Below are positions 1-14,300 of a DNA stretch of 64,000 bases, in pieces (the stretch's first letter is position 1; each line of letters starts with the position of its first letter). A model generated the notes under the pieces. It was not told the origin of the DNA. It did not search any database and worked only from the letters and a program-made list of their open reading frames with translations. The DNA is from Aphelocoma coerulescens (lineage: Eukaryota; Chordata; Aves; Passeriformes; Corvidae). The stretch is taken from NCBI RefSeq assembly GCF_041296385.1, contig NW_027184085.1, positions 8,365,301 through 8,429,300 on the forward strand, written 5' to 3'. Both the position numbers and the translations under genes were made by a program.

Positions 1-3000
1 AAGCTGTACTTCCTCAGTGTCCAGGAACCATGTCAAAGATTTCACAATCCGTGAGACAGAAAGAGGCGGGCCCTACCCAGCAGGCAGTGCTGCCACAGTA
101 CATTTCATGGCACCAGAGACAAACCCCAGACCAGAGGCTAACATCTCAAGCTCTGCAATCAGTGCAACAAAGGTATCAAAGCTCCTTCTTCCACCAGGAT
201 AAACCCCACGTGAGCTGTCAGCACACAGTGTCCAAAAAGGAAACATAAGAGCAGAGATTTTAAGTAACACAGTGTTCTGTGGGGTGCAAAGAGATGGAAA
301 GCTCAATGGAGGCCCTGCAGGAATCTGTCCTCCCTGCCCCTTGTTTCAGCAGTGGTGTCGGTGAGCATCTCCTTTGGTGGTGCTGGGCAGCAGAGATCAA
401 AGAGAGATCTTGCACAAAGGGATGACTAAAGCCCATGGTCTGGCTTCCCCCAAACCCACACAAGCTGGATTCCCAGGGCTGCAAGGAGGCAAATGAGCAT
501 CACAGCAGAAGGAAACAACGCTGTGTGCAAGCAACTTCTCAAACACAAAAGTCTGGCCCTACAGCTCATCACCCAACATGCTGATACCAAAAGATGTGTA
601 CCCTGTAAGAAGCTGACCAAGACAGCCAAGCAGCTGCTCACTGATACTTGTTTATCTTGGTGGAGATTAACATCAGGCAACAAGACATATTTACCAGGCT
701 GAGCAAACAGTCCCCAGCATCAGTACAGGAGAAGCTTCTGCACAGGGTTTCACCAGCCTTGGAACAAACTATTGCCCAAAATACAGACTCTCTGCTCCCT
801 TTTCAGCCTTCTCCTCCATCCCCTTAGTTTCCCAGCTTTTACCAAGAGAGGTCTCTGCTGGCATCACCGTATCATGAGGTTTTCATGAGGATGTGCATGA
901 AAAGAAAATCAACATCAAAGACAAGCTTGGATGGGGTCTTGTATGGACATACCAGGATTGCATTAGGTAAAAAAAGGTGTACTTGGTTGGTGTTATCAGT
1001 GATCCTACAGGGCGAGGTGGCATTTTAAGAATACAGACCTGATAAGCAAGGAGGGGTGGTGTTGTCTGCAACCCCTTCAGACAGATTTGAGTTTGGACTG
1101 TTGTTTCCCTCACAGAGGGCAACAAAATTAGGTCATCAAGATGGGAAGATCCCAAGAACTGCCAACTCACCCCACTCCATGGGCTCTCACAGGGGCAAGC
1201 CTGATCAAGGCATTATTTCACCCAACTGTCTAGAAAAACCACTGTCTAAAAATACATTGAGAAAGAGGCAATCCACCCTGGCATTTCTATGCTGAGAGCA
1301 ACAGGTTATGCCCAGAGCCCAGTCAACAGGAAAGGCTCCTCTTTTAGCCAAAGAGCAAAGAGCAGGAGGGAGGGAAGCTCAAGGATCAGCAATAAAGCTC
1401 AGGGCATGCTGACCACCAACATGCAGCTTTCCAAACCAAAGGGGAGCAGAGCATGTGTGAACCTGAAAAAGCCCAGCTCCTCTGCAGGGCGAGGTCTTCA
1501 GTGCCATGCGATGCTCCTTGTGAGAACAGCATTTTTCACAGATACATCTTGCTGGACAGAAGCCAGTAAAGCATTTGCAGCAAAGAAACCCTCCCAGGCT
1601 CAGCTAATTTCCCAATAAAACCACTGTTTGGCCTGATACCCTTTTTTCCCAGACAGCAGGGAGCAGACAGCAGATGTCAAAAGGATGGCATCCAATTCAA
1701 AATCCCAGCACTTGTCCTGCCCCCAGCATCATCCATGTGCTAGTACTTCAGGCTGGCCTACCGAGCTGTGGAGATTGCCCATCCAGTTCTTGGGAAATTG
1801 CAGCACTAAAAGGGTCTGGTGTATTAGTCACTGCACTCCTGTTTGTTCAGAGGTTTAAGGAGTAAAAGCAAACAGTTCACCCTCCTTTCCACATCCCATG
1901 TTCTCTGCCCAGTGTCACTGGACTTGTTTGAGCCTGCAAACACCTTCTTCCAGCAAAAGTTTCAGAGAAAAGGGAGAAAAGGCAGGGAGTGTGTTTGTTC
2001 CCTTCTCAAGCTGCTCTATCTTTGGTTGCAACTCAGCTTTCAAGGCCCAGGGAAACCCCTGCCATCAGCAAAACCTACAGCTGGTTCCCACTTTGCAGAG
2101 ACATGGGGGACCTGCAAGCTCAGGGCTTCAATTTAGAGAGGCCTCATTGTCCAGGGAGAAGGTGTATATGGCACCTGGAAGAAGATTAGAACGAGCTTTG
2201 TAAGAAACCATCCGGCTTAAAGGAATGACAAGGGTGGGGAAATGTAGTGAGTAAAACAATACCTGAATCTAAAATGCGATTACCAGGTTAAGCAGCTCCA
2301 TCTGAAGCATGGATTTTGCAATGAGCTAAATGTAACTTAGTTAAGTATCTACTGGTTGTTAGGCATCTACATTGTTAAGTATCTACTTGTTGCTAGTTAA
2401 CTATCTACTAGTTAAGCATCTACATTGTTGTTTAGGGATAGGGGTATTTTCCATCTCACCCTTTATCCACCCATTTTTTTCACTGCTCCTATGAAGAGAT
2501 TAGGACCATTGCATCACAGCTGCTGGGAGAGCCTTTTAGGGAGGTCTCCACACACAAAAATGTGTCCTATAGTAGCATTTCCTCGTTCAACAGCAGCTCA
2601 GAAGGCAAATGCATCAGGAAACATTTGCACAGTGCTCAGAGCATCTTAAGTGCTCTTAGCAAGGAATCCACCAGTGTAAAACCATATTAAAAGCTACTTA
2701 CTTCCAACAAACATTTGTGGTTAATGCTTTGAGGTCTCTGTCACCCTATTGTGACCTGCTCTGATGCTCTCAGTTATGTGACACAGAGCCTCCTCCACGA
2801 GCCAGCGGTGCAAGGAGCACTGTCCAAGTAACCCCAGGCTGGGGCCTACCTCTGTGACTTTCTTTTAAAAGACAAACGAAATCCGGGTGTAAGGTTTGGG
2901 ATTCAGCTGATAAAAAGGTTTCAAACTGATTTCAAACCATGCAAACTTTTCCACCCGAGAGCCACATACACACCCTTGTCCTGGGAATTGGGGCAGCAGG

Positions 3001-6000
3001 AAAAAAACACATAAAGGAAAGAAGCCACCCGCGTCCTCCCGGCTGCCTCAGCAAACATGTCAATCCACCAAACCATTGAGAGAAAAGCCTTCTGTTACTT
3101 CCTGCAGGACAAATCCTACAGGGCCTTTGGGAGGGCATTACCAACACAGAAGAAATGCAGCCACAAGTCCCCTGTCAGCTCTCCCCAGGAGCACAGGGGG
3201 CTGATGCCTCGCTGAGCAGGTGGGCACACACACACGTGTGTATCCACCCCCAGCCCTAGGCACGGTGCTAAGGGTCTCATAGTGGCTCTTGCAGCGCCGG
3301 GAGCAGATGATTTTCTGCCACCTCTGCCCTTCCAAGGGCAGAGATCCAGACAGGAAATTTCCTACATAATATGAGAGCCCTCAGAGTTTTTTCAGCTTGT
3401 CCCTGTCTACCTGGTGTCACCACAGGAGGAGTCAGCTCTGTCAGTCAAAACAGGAAGGGAGCAGACTGACCTCGAAAGATTTCACCAATTCCAGCTACGT
3501 CACATAATCACAGCTTATATATTTTAGGAGACAGATAATTTTTATTATCATTAATTCCTTCCTAACGTGAAGTAGCACATTTTTACACCATGAGAGGAAG
3601 AAAGGAAAGGGTTCCAAGTCTTCCCGATAGCTCTTGCCTTAAGGTGCAAAAAATGCAAAACATTGCTTTAGAGGGAAGGATGTTTATAGTAAAGCAGGAA
3701 GCATTTTCCTGCTCATCCACACAGAAAAGATCTCACAGGATGGGCAGCTCCTCTGCAACAAGCTCTTCCTCTGGCATGTGCAGCCCAAGAAAGCTAAATC
3801 TCAGTGAACGACAGCACATCCCATCAGTGAACTGGTGAGACCAAAGACTCAGTACGAAATGTGAGGTCTGTTCACAGCCATAACAGACAGACAGATGGAC
3901 ATGGCACAGGCAGCTTCACCCAGCGTACCCCACCATGAGTGAACAGCTCTGGGAGGTGACCAGAGCCTTTGGCTTTTGTGAGGTCTGGAATGCAGGCAGA
4001 CAGGCATGGCATGCATAGCCACAAGCCCTGTGTCCTCTGGATGGTCTCCTGAGTCCAGAGAACAGCCAAGCCACCCTGAAGCAAAAGCTGCACTGACTAA
4101 GCCTTCTCACACCACATCCCTAGCAAACATAGGGGGATTCTGCAGCTCCACAGCCACCATGACACAGACCAGCAGTCACAACGGAGACTCAACAGGAGCC
4201 TCATCTGAGGCACTTAAATTCAATTTCGCCTCGCTGGAGAATCCCTACCAGAAGCCAACCCAGGGCTTGCTACACAAGACGCTCCGAACTGTAAGTAGCA
4301 GGGAGGCTGTTGATGGGCTGGTGCTCCAGAGAAGCCCTCTCTGTGGGATGTCTGGCACCTGCTTTCCCTCCAAAGCATCTGTCTGCAAGGTCTTCTCATC
4401 TGGACAGGATCACAGAACAGGCCTTTTCTATCAGATCTGTTCTGGAATTGAAGAATTTGCTGCCTGAATCCCACAGCCAGCCTTTCATCTCTACCCAGCC
4501 TTCCAGGCACCAGAGCAGCTCAGGCCAGTTCCTGCAGCACATCTCCTTGAAGCAGGAAAAATTCAAGCAGGATTCTACACCTCCTCTCATTTTCTACTCT
4601 GATTAAGCTCCCTGGAGAAGGCACAGAGCAATCCTTCAGCTCCAGAGCACTACTGCCTTGCTAATCCCTTTGACTTCAGAAAAACAGGGGCAAACAGGCT
4701 GGACAGAACAGCGGATCTCCTGGTTACTAGCCCAAACACTCTGGGGAAGAAGCTACTCCCTGCCCCTCTCAATTCAATCAAAACACCAAGGCACTTAAAT
4801 CCTGTTTCCATGTGGAAATCTCAATAAAGGGCAGATGTTTCTTTTCTGCCCACAGAAGAACACAAAATCCCACAGCATCTGTGTGGCAGATGTCTCCCTT
4901 TGTTGCTACAAACCCACGAGGGCTGCACTGTCAGCCATGGCTTCAGCCCTGTTGCTCAGTTCTGTGGTTTGTGATGTTAAGAGAGAGCAAATTACTCTGA
5001 ATCAAAGCCAGTCAGTTCTGTGTCCAAACTGCCTTCTCATCCAAGATCTCTCATAAGGACTCACTGCTGTCATCACGCTCCTTTCTGGCACCAACTTCTT
5101 GCAGGGTTTGGATGACCCCCAGGGCTCCCAGTCCGCAGGACAAGGAGGAGCTGAACGCTACTTAGAGCGGCAAGAGTCAGGAAAGGAGAAACAAAGAGGT
5201 CCTGGAGAGGCTACCAACCAAAGCCAAAGTCAATGAAAAGTTCCTGCCTTTAAGCAACAACATCAATACACTGAGACATGAAGCCAGATGATTTCTGATG
5301 GATGGAGTGGCTTCTACTGACAGCTCAGCATCACCAGCTTCCAGTGGTCCTGCAGTGCAAAATCAGCTTTTGAGGCCTTCCAGCCTAACTAGATATGGCT
5401 GAGTTTTCTGAGACCATGTGCAGCATCACCTCTGTGATTCTTCCAAGAGAAGAAACACCTGTTTGCCTAGAAAAACAGATATTCATCAGCCCCTCCAGCT
5501 CTGCCTGCTACTGATCTGGATGCTGTGAATGACAAGCAAACTGTTACTGCAAGATACCTCCAATATGACAGCCATAAGGGAACAAACCATATCTAAAAGC
5601 TTTTGAGACAAAGAAAAGCCCCCCAGACAGGGATGCTGAGGCAATTTCGGGCTCTCTGACCCACAGCACATTCTTCAGAGAAAGCTTCAACAAGTTCATG
5701 ATCTGTTCCCTCCTAAGCACCCTCGGGTCAAAGAACAAGGGACATCAAGAGAATCAACACTGCTTCCAACAAGGCAACGTGACCTTTGCTCACATCCATC
5801 TTTCTTCATTGGGATGTTGGTGTATTGGATTTAGGAGCAGCTGTAGTTTGCAACCTGACCAAACCCTATTCCAAATCTATTATAACCTGTATTAATAAAA
5901 ACAGGCAGTAAAAAGCAGTAAAAATTCAGGCAGTTTGGATGTCACTATTGACTGGACCAAGTAAATCATAATTGCCTGAGGATTAATAAAAGCTGCCTTC

Positions 6001-8130
6001 CAGGAAAACCTCTTCTCTACCTTTCACTTTCAGAGCCACTTACTGACATCAACTTGTCTAGATGCATGAAAGTGTCCTATAAACTCTGATGAGTTTCCTG
6101 ATTGACTGCCTCAATCTACAGCCAGATCTGCTGCAAGCATTTAACAACCTTCCCAGGGAGAGAGCTCTCGCAATCAGCTCATCCAACATCCTCCAGTTCC
6201 TCTTTACACAAGCAGTCTTCCTTCTGTCAGGTTTCCACAAGGGCTGCTTAGCCCTGACCCCTTCAGAGATACAGAGGCTCTGTCCCCATGTACCTCCAGC
6301 ACCTTGGCAGCTGCTGAAAGGTTCTGTTCAGCTCTAGAACCCACTTCTAGCACTGGGTGGAAAAGGATTTCAGGCTTAAAAAACTCCATCTCGTATTCAC
6401 ATCTATGCCTCTTGGCTGAGGTTACGTGGCAGCAGGTCAAACAGTCATCATTGAAAAGGGAGGGGCTGGTCTTGACATGACTCCTCAGACCCAGACACCA
6501 GGAAGGAAAGCTAAAGAGCCAACAGTTCAAAATCTGCTTCCTTCTCCCTTTTAAAACACTTGTGAAGGATGCTTCTCCCCTTTCTTCTTGCCCCAAGAAA
6601 TCCCCCAGTGCTCTCTACAACATGTCTGCAGGACCTCCAGGTCCACCTTCCTTCTCAAAGGGAGGAGAGCACTGGGCACCTCCTCTCCCACGTGTCCTTC
6701 CAGCTAAAGAAGCACTGCTTTTTGCAGGGAAATTGTGTGTCAACTTTGAGATCTTCCTCAATTTCATGAGGCCTTTCACACAACCCTGTCTCTCACTTTC
6801 CCACCACCCAAGACTGTCCCAAGCTGCTGTGGGTGACAGGAGGACTGAGCTTGCACCTTGGTAGACCTGGCAGCTCTGCTGAAGCCACAGCAGATTCCCA
6901 TGGGCACAGGTTATCATGCTCTGTGGCTGGCACACAGTTGGGGGGTAACAGGGCTGTGCCCAGGATGAGAAAACCTTCAAAGAAACCCTTGCAAATTTTC
7001 TTTGCCCAGCTCCTAAGGTGCTCCTAAGGTACCTGGTTAAGGTGAAAGGGGAGCTTGAATGAAAGGGCCCAGAATCTTCTGGCCTAAACTGAGTTTCAGT
7101 TCAGGCACCACTTTTTCAATGGTGGCCAAACATCAGGACAGGGAGGTAGGAAACCCCAATCCCTGGAGACAGACGGCATTCAGCAGGACTGGGCTCTGTG
7201 CAGCCTGCTCTAACATGAAAGCTGGTTCTGTCCTGAGTGGGGAACAGGGCCAGAGACCCTCATAGCCCTCTTCCTGCCACAGCCAGCCTAGATTCCCATG
7301 CTGACAGTTCTGACACTGCTCACAGCACTCCTGTCAGTAAAGGATGATGGCACTTCCAAGTCAAGGCAAGCTTTGACAAAAAGGCACCAAAGCCCCACCT
7401 CTCTGCACACTCAACACTAGCATTCAACCCAGCTACCACATCTGAAGTGGGAAGGGCCAAAGTGCCAGATGCTGCACATCTGCAAAGCACAGGCTGTCCA
7501 GATCCAGGGAGGATCACTGCTCTCACCCAGCACCCTGCATGTCTCCCCAGCTTGCCAAGGCTTTGGCTTGGCCTCATGGTGGAAAAGAACATGGTTGATG
7601 ACTTTGGATACTGATGTTCTCCATATTCCCACATTACCAACTTCCTCCGTTATTATGCATGCAGTCAGACACAGAGAAACCACCCTGTGACCAACACGGA
7701 TCCCCTGTGGCTTGCACAACCATTGGCCTAACAGCAGAAAGCCTACTGGGACCATGCTGTGGATACCTGTACATCCCCCCAGAAACTGTGTGTGGTTACT
7801 GCCCATTGTGCACACCAATCGGTGCAAGAAGCAGCGAAAAGTGAATTGACTGGAGACAAATGGCTTAGACACTTTTGTGCTGAATACAATGTTCTTCAGC
7901 AAAAGCTCCTGGTGGTTTGTATCTGAGCTCATTCTCACGTCACAGCAGCACTCCCATTTCCATGGAGGAGGTGGTGCATTCACCAGGACTTCTGCTGGAG
8001 AAGCAATGTCCAGCCCATGCAAACACCTAAAGATGTCACCAGCCACGTCCTGCAGCGGCAGGCAATCCAAATGCCAGAAGGGAGCTCCCCCTTGGGCAAC
8101 CCCTCTGCCTCCCCAACAGGCCGTGCTTAC
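1..8130. other. Presumed NOL6 last intron or downstream DNA; no gene recognised
   Basis: 8.1 kb without an exon I can support on either strand. Open frames here are short, overlap on both strands and resemble no known protein. No CR1 tail, LTR or tRNA was recognised. The only internal structure noticed is the short degenerate tandem repeat near 2338-2430. If the NOL6 terminal exon lies beyond position 1, all of this is intron and it is about four times longer than any other NOL6 intron. Confidence 0.5.
2338..2430. repeat. Degenerate short tandem repeat (AGTTAAGYATCTAC unit)
   Basis: About five imperfect copies of a unit around AGTTAAGTATCTACTTGTTG, 14-21 bp each, run head to tail. TATCTAC or CATCTAC recurs at regular intervals. 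Seen directly in sequence; no function is suggested. Confidence 0.75.
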
Positions 8131-8328
8131 CCTCAGCTCCTGCAGGTACAACTGCACAGGGTCATAATCCACCACAGGAAAGAGGATATTCACAGCAGAG
8201 CTGTTCTTCACCACACCACGGGAAACCGATTTCACCGGCCGGTCCACGCTCTCCAGGTGCCGAGGAATCTGGTTTGGATTCAGGTGGATCAGGACATCGT
8301 AGAAGTCCAAAGGAGGGCGGAAGACCAT
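8131..8328 (-). CDS. NOL6: NOL6 exon 24 (residues 983-1048), last exon recognised
   Basis: 66 codons: [20 protein letters not shown] then [20 protein letters not shown] and [12 protein letters not shown]. Acceptor ccatgcag; donor gtaagcac is a good consensus, so another exon must follow. The human protein continues with a block beginning EAFGDLALFFYD. I looked for the FFYD, VLWKP and EAILEDF codon patterns on the minus strand at 1-8130 without success. Confidence 0.96.
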
Positions 8329-11300
8329 CTGCATGGAGAAACAAATAGTGCTACTCAATACAGGACACAAGCAAGCAGGAGAGGTAAGAAAGGTTTCCCA
8401 AGTCCTTGTTTGCACTTTGTCCCCTTCTCCTCAGAAAGCAGTAAACCCAATTTTTTGTGAGATTAATGTTAGAAGTTTGCCACAGACCCCAGGAAGCCTA
8501 CCTGAGTAAATGCTAGTGGGGTGGGCAGGTGAGAGAGGGGCAAAGAGGTGAGCTGAGGTAGATAACCGCACTGCACATGGCAGAGTCTCAGGATGAAGGG
8601 GGGAATCAAGAAGCCAGCAGGAGCTGAACAACACCCAGGGGACACAAGGAGCTGTTCAATAATAGGATGGCCCCATCTGTCCACCAGGATTTGCCCCAGA
8701 GGGCAACAGCATCTTCCATCAAGCAGATAGAGGGTGAGAGCAAAATGCTGTTAATGGAGGGCAGCAATCCCAGACACGTAAATATTTGGACAGGCAGGAT
8801 CTAGCTGTGGATACAGCTGTATTAAAATGGAAAAAACTTAAAACTATGTGTACATTTTCAAATGGAACAAATGATGCAGAGACATGAACAGAGGCATGGG
8901 ACACTGCTCAACTTGGCACTGAAAGAAAACCCATGGCTTGGAGCTGGTTTACAGCCAGGCTGGGGAGAACACACATGAAGAACATCAGTGACCAGCACTG
9001 AGTCACTCCTAGCTCTAGTCCACACAGACCACCTGTCCCACCCAGTGCCCAAGTCCATGGCTTTCTGTGTGTGCCCTGGGAGCAAACCCATGTCTGCATC
9101 TTCATGACAGCAGGCGCGTCCCCATGAGACCCAAATACAAAGAAAAAAAAAACAACTTGGAGCACTCTCTTAGAGATAGGAGACAACTGTAGAGGAGGCA
9201 ACTCCAAACTAAACTGGAAAGGCTATTCCCTCCTCCCTGCCCCAAGCTTTGCTTACAAATGCATTACCAGCCCTGGAAATGGCACCCCATGTTTATCCCT
9301 AAGGAACATCACAGGCCTGGGAGGACACTGGCACAGACCAGAGGGATTCCATGGCAATAACAAAAGGTCCCACTGCAACGGGCAAGAGGAAGGGAGACAG
9401 AAGGTGGCCCAAGGAGGCTGAGTCAAGGTGTTGAGAGGCTGCTCTGGCCAGGTGACAGCTCATTTTAGAAGCTAACCCTTCCCAGCTCACCCCAACAGTG
9501 CACTTCTTGAATTTCAGTCTTGGCCCGGCACTGTGACTGCAGCACACTGGACATGTCTCATTCCTTCACAGCCCTGTAACACATGCTGCTACTGCCTCAA
9601 GTACATCTCACCCCATAAAACTTCCAGTGCAAAATGCAGCAGGACTGAGAGCAGTGTTAGTAAGTCCTTTTTATATTGCCTAGGCAGAAAAAAATCCATT
9701 CGATGTGCTGCTTTCTGGTTTTGGTTCTAGTTTGGGGTTTTTTGTCCCTAATGTGAATCTGCCATATCTAACCACTGCTTGGCTTTTTCAGTCCTTTTAC
9801 CTTCAATTTCCTGGTTCACTACTTGATACCCCAACAAACTACCCTTCAAAACACATATACCTCCCTTTAAAGGGCAAATGAACATGTCTACATCTCTCAG
9901 ATCCACTGCAGTAATGGATGTTTTAGTTTACTTAAAAAATAAAACCACTGAGAAACTGAAAAGGGTTAAACTACATAGAGCTTTACTACTCCACTCAAAC
10001 CAAAATAACATTGTCCTAAAGTGCCTGGTACTGTCCTGCCAAAACCTCCAACACCCTGAGCTTGGTTAGACTTGAGCACACAAGCCAGATTTGCACAGCG
10101 ACTCCAAAAGAGAGTCTCCCAGAGGAACCATTTGATCCAGTCATGGACATACAACTGGTTTGGCACAGGAATATCGTGGGTTTTCTCATGTTCCAAGAAA
10201 ACCAGAGAATAAACTTGTCCCAGTCACCCCAAGCTGCAGTGCAGAGACGGGTCCCCCAGAAGCAGGGTGGCACAGAGGGACACCAGCCTGCCTCCTCCCA
10301 TCCTTGCAGCTCTACATACCAGGGCAACCACATGGCCACAGCATGAAACCTCCTAGTACATCCCAGTGACCACCACCAAAGTCCAGTCTGCTTGGCCAGA
10401 GCCTGAAAACCCTTGTGCTGCTGCCCCAGGGGGTTACCTTCATATCCTGGTCGCTGAGTGGGTCCATGAGCTGCTCCTCCAGGACACGGAGAGACTCCGA
10501 GGCAAGCAGGACAAGGCGCTGCAGGATCTGGGGAGGGAAGGAAGTCAGAGGGTGAAACTTGGCAGTCCTGGATGTAACAGAGACCCCACTCCTTCAGAGG
10601 GCTGCCAGAGCTGGCTCCAGCACTGGGAACAGGGAACTGCCGCAAGCCAGCAGCCACCAGAGGCAAGCGGACAAAGGGCATAGCTCACCTGTGCTGAGGG
10701 GCGCTCCCGAGTCCACATGGAGCTCCACTGGTCTTTGGGGGTGGCCAGGAACATGACAGGGAGGCGAGAGCGAGCTGCTATAAACTTGTTCTTGATCTCT
10801 GTGCAGTCAGAGTCTGGAGAGGGCAGGCAGACAGGTGAGATGCTCTGCCCCATCCACAGCCCTCCAGCCTCATCACCCCCATCACAACCAGGAAATGGCA
10901 GCACAACAGGATTTATCCCCTCCCACCCTCTGATCCCACAATACACATGCAACCCGAGCTCCTTCACCTTGGGCTTGCTCCTCACTCTCATTAGATGGAC
11001 CTTTGCTCTAAACCCACTCAGGCGGGCTCAGGCATGGCAGGTACTGGAACTGACACAAGCTGGAAACTCACATTATAAGCTAGTGACAGTTTGTATTATT
11101 CAAATAGTGTTCTATCTTTTGTCTTTTATTTCCCCTCAAATGGGGAAATAAATAGCTCTTTAGTTCATTAAAATAAGCTGGAGGGCGCTTTGGAAACTAT
11201 CAGTTTTCAAAACCCAATTCTCTCCCAAACACCTTTACCTTTTTTTATAAATCTGCTTTAAAAGCTAGGTGTAACTATCTCCCCCACCCCGTGACTTTGC

Positions 11301-14300
11301 AGAGTCAAGACAATCCCATGGGCTCTTGTGGCTCCAGCATGTATCCAAAAGACAATCAACAGACAAAACACTAGAGGGCAGGAACAGAGGGCTTCAAAGA
11401 CAACACCACATGCAACGCCACCCACGCTTGTCACAGATTTCAACAAGACCAGATGGAGCAGAGCATCATCACTGAGATCCACCTTTTCTCAAGAAAAAAA
11501 CAAAAAAAAACCACACATGGCACAACCAAACCCATCCTGTAGGCAAGTTAAACATGACAGGACAGGAGTAAAGGAGTGGAAAATCTCTTTGCCCCCAGCA
11601 CTAGCTATGATGCCTTCCTGTATCCAAGAGATCTGGAGCCAGGCACTGACCGAGGAGAGCTCAAGAATCTCATGTTGCAGCTCTCCTAGCTGCTGCCTGC
11701 TCACCTGTGAGGCCAGTGTTTAGGTTGACAATCAGAGGGTTGTTTTTCCAGTCAAAGGTTGCCAGCAAGTTGAGGAAGCGCAGGAACCCCACCTGTGGAG
11801 AGCTGCAGGTGGGACAAAACAGTTCAACATCAGCATTTGCTCTCCCGGCAGCAAGGACTGCACTTGGGGCTGACTTAGTGGATGCCCAACCCACATGCAA
11901 CCCCAGAAGAGATGTCTGTAGTGGGAAAGGGAAGTCCAGAACGAGTTTGAGACACTTCCTCTTCTCCAAATCTCCAGGAAAAGTCTTTCCCCCCTTGTTC
12001 CCCACTTCTCAGGAAAAAGAAACCAGCAGAACATGAATCATTGCCCCCCCCGCAGCTGCCCCATCTCCTGATGCTCTTCCCACCCAGACTCCTGGGTCTG
12101 GAGCAAGCAGGAGGTGGAGAGAAGGCTGCTCCCATCTCTGGGGCAGGTCTGAACACCAGCCAAGTTCCCAGTGTGCCTCTTTCCCTGCAACACAACACAT
12201 GCACAAAGCCAGACAGCTGGGAAGACGGGGATTCTGTTATTTTAGGAGACAAGAGAGCATTCTAAGCATCAGACTGCTGTTCCTGCTACTTTGGGAAAGG
12301 AAACTGCACCCCGAGTGCAGGGCAGAGTAACCTTTTGACTCCGCACAGAACAAAAACATTTCCTTTAACTTCATTTCACTTCCTCTGGGCCCCACAACAT
12401 CTGTCTGCCAGGGACCAGCAAGCAATTGGTTCTCTGGAGTTATCTACCAACACACTGTTCCATTCAGCTTTCAGGGGCCGACCCCTCGTCCTTCCCTTGG
12501 AAGCCTCCTCCAGGAAGAAGGGAGGCTGGAGGTGCCAGCACCCCTAAAATCCTTCCCAGGGAACCCAGGAGCCCCAGCATACTGGTAGCCACAACACAGC
12601 CCTTACCCTGCTTCTCCTGGCCATCACCCCCAAAATGAGAGGCCTCACCAGTCCTCCAGAAGGCACAAGACACCCTGCAGGTGCACCCAGCACCTAGAGG
12701 CCACAAGGACACTCACTCCCGCCTTTACCTGCAGTGCAAAGGGCAGGGAAAGCCACAGCCCTGCAGTGCTAAGTGTCTCCATCTCCTCTGGCAACTCCCA
12801 ACAGGACTTGGGACAGTGTTTTGGCAGCACAGGGGCCTCATGCTCCCTGCTATGAACTCTCCCAACACCTCCTGCCTGAGCAGCATCCCACCCTTCCTCC
12901 AACCCAGGTAATGAAAGGGACTAAATCCTCATTGGGCCAGCCTGGGCTCCTCATCCTCACCTGGGTGGCGTGAACGGGGCTGGGTGGAGGAAGAGAAATG
13001 CCACAAGGAGGTCCACACATTCCTCAGAGATGCTGTCACTCAGGAGCTGGGCACTGATCCAGCGCTTGGCCAGCCGGGAAGTGCTGCCGAACACAGGGTG
13101 CTGCTGCTGGAGCCTGTGAGGAGGGAGACATGCCACTGCTCAGCCCATGCATCCCAGGACCCACAACAGCCTCTTGGCATTTGGCAAAAAAGAAGAGAGG
13201 AGCAAAAATCTGCAAGGAACACTTACACAACATCACAAGCACAGGGACTTTCAGCTGGTGCTGAGATTTTGGGGGGAAGAAGGGAAAAAGCTGCCTCATG
13301 CTCCTCTCTAACCATGCTGCTTCTTAGTACTTGTTTCCCCACACCAGCAACCTCAGGGTGACAACTCGTGCCACCCACACCCATCCCTTAATCCTTCTGG
13401 AGAGCCTCTCACAAGGTTGGCTGAAGAGCCACTTCCCACAGCAAGCTCCTCTACCCACCATCTCCCTCCAGTATCCACAGGGACCTCCATGCTGATTTCA
13501 GCCACATCCCACATTCTGACCCCTCAGGCACCTTCTGCCTCACCTACCCATGCAGAGAGCTGGTTAGATAGGGCAGATGCAAAGTCTCCAGCTCCAGCTG
13601 CCGAGATTCCTCTGTGTCCTGGTACTTCAGCATCCCTTCTGGGGTGACCACTTCCTTCAAAATCAGGGGCTCCCGGTGGTAGGCTACTTGGAGACGGAAA
13701 ACGTAGCCATCCTGAGATGGGAGCACAAGGCAAAGTCAGGCTTGGTGGTGACGCATTCAGCATGGTGTGTGTTATGCTGACCCTCAGGGATACAACAGCA
13801 GCATCCTGACATCAGTGCAGTCTCACCACACTCTTTCCTAGGCCCACCATCCAAATATTGGTTTTGTCCAGTGGGACCACTGCCACAGCCCCCCCCCCCC
13901 CAGTAAGGTCAGGCCTGGAAAAGGTTCCAGGGACCCCCCTACCTTATACACGTCGGTGTGGGTGACTGCAGGCCTGCAAACCAGCTGGTGCTGCTGCCGG
14001 AGGAGCTCAGCCAGCTGGAGGTGGAAAGCGGCCTTGATGCGCTTGATGGCTCCTTTGTCCTGTGGCCACTGGCCACTGCCTTCCATGTGGCAGATGACTG
14101 GGAAAGAAGGGATAGCAGGAAGTCAGTGAGTCCCACCCAGAAATAAGGTGTTGGATAGGGGTGTCTGGAACTACAGGTTACAGCAGGAGGGCAGGAGGAG
14201 CCACGGTTCTGTTCCTGCCTGCAGCACACCAACACAGCAATAACAGAGCCAGCATCACTGCTTGCCTCCACTTCTCTCCACTGGATCATCTCCCACTCAC

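Noticed and set aside
5095..5135. GGHPNPA-like peptide on the minus strand, reminiscent of an aquaporin NPA box (AQP3 neighbours NOL6 in mammals)
   Set aside because: Flanking residues do not match any aquaporin and a stop follows shortly; a chance match.
7417..8415. A 332-codon open frame on the minus strand
   Set aside because: It contains the genuine NOL6 exon 24 (8131-8328), but the remainder is intron read-through beyond the donor and acceptor, with no similarity to NOL6.
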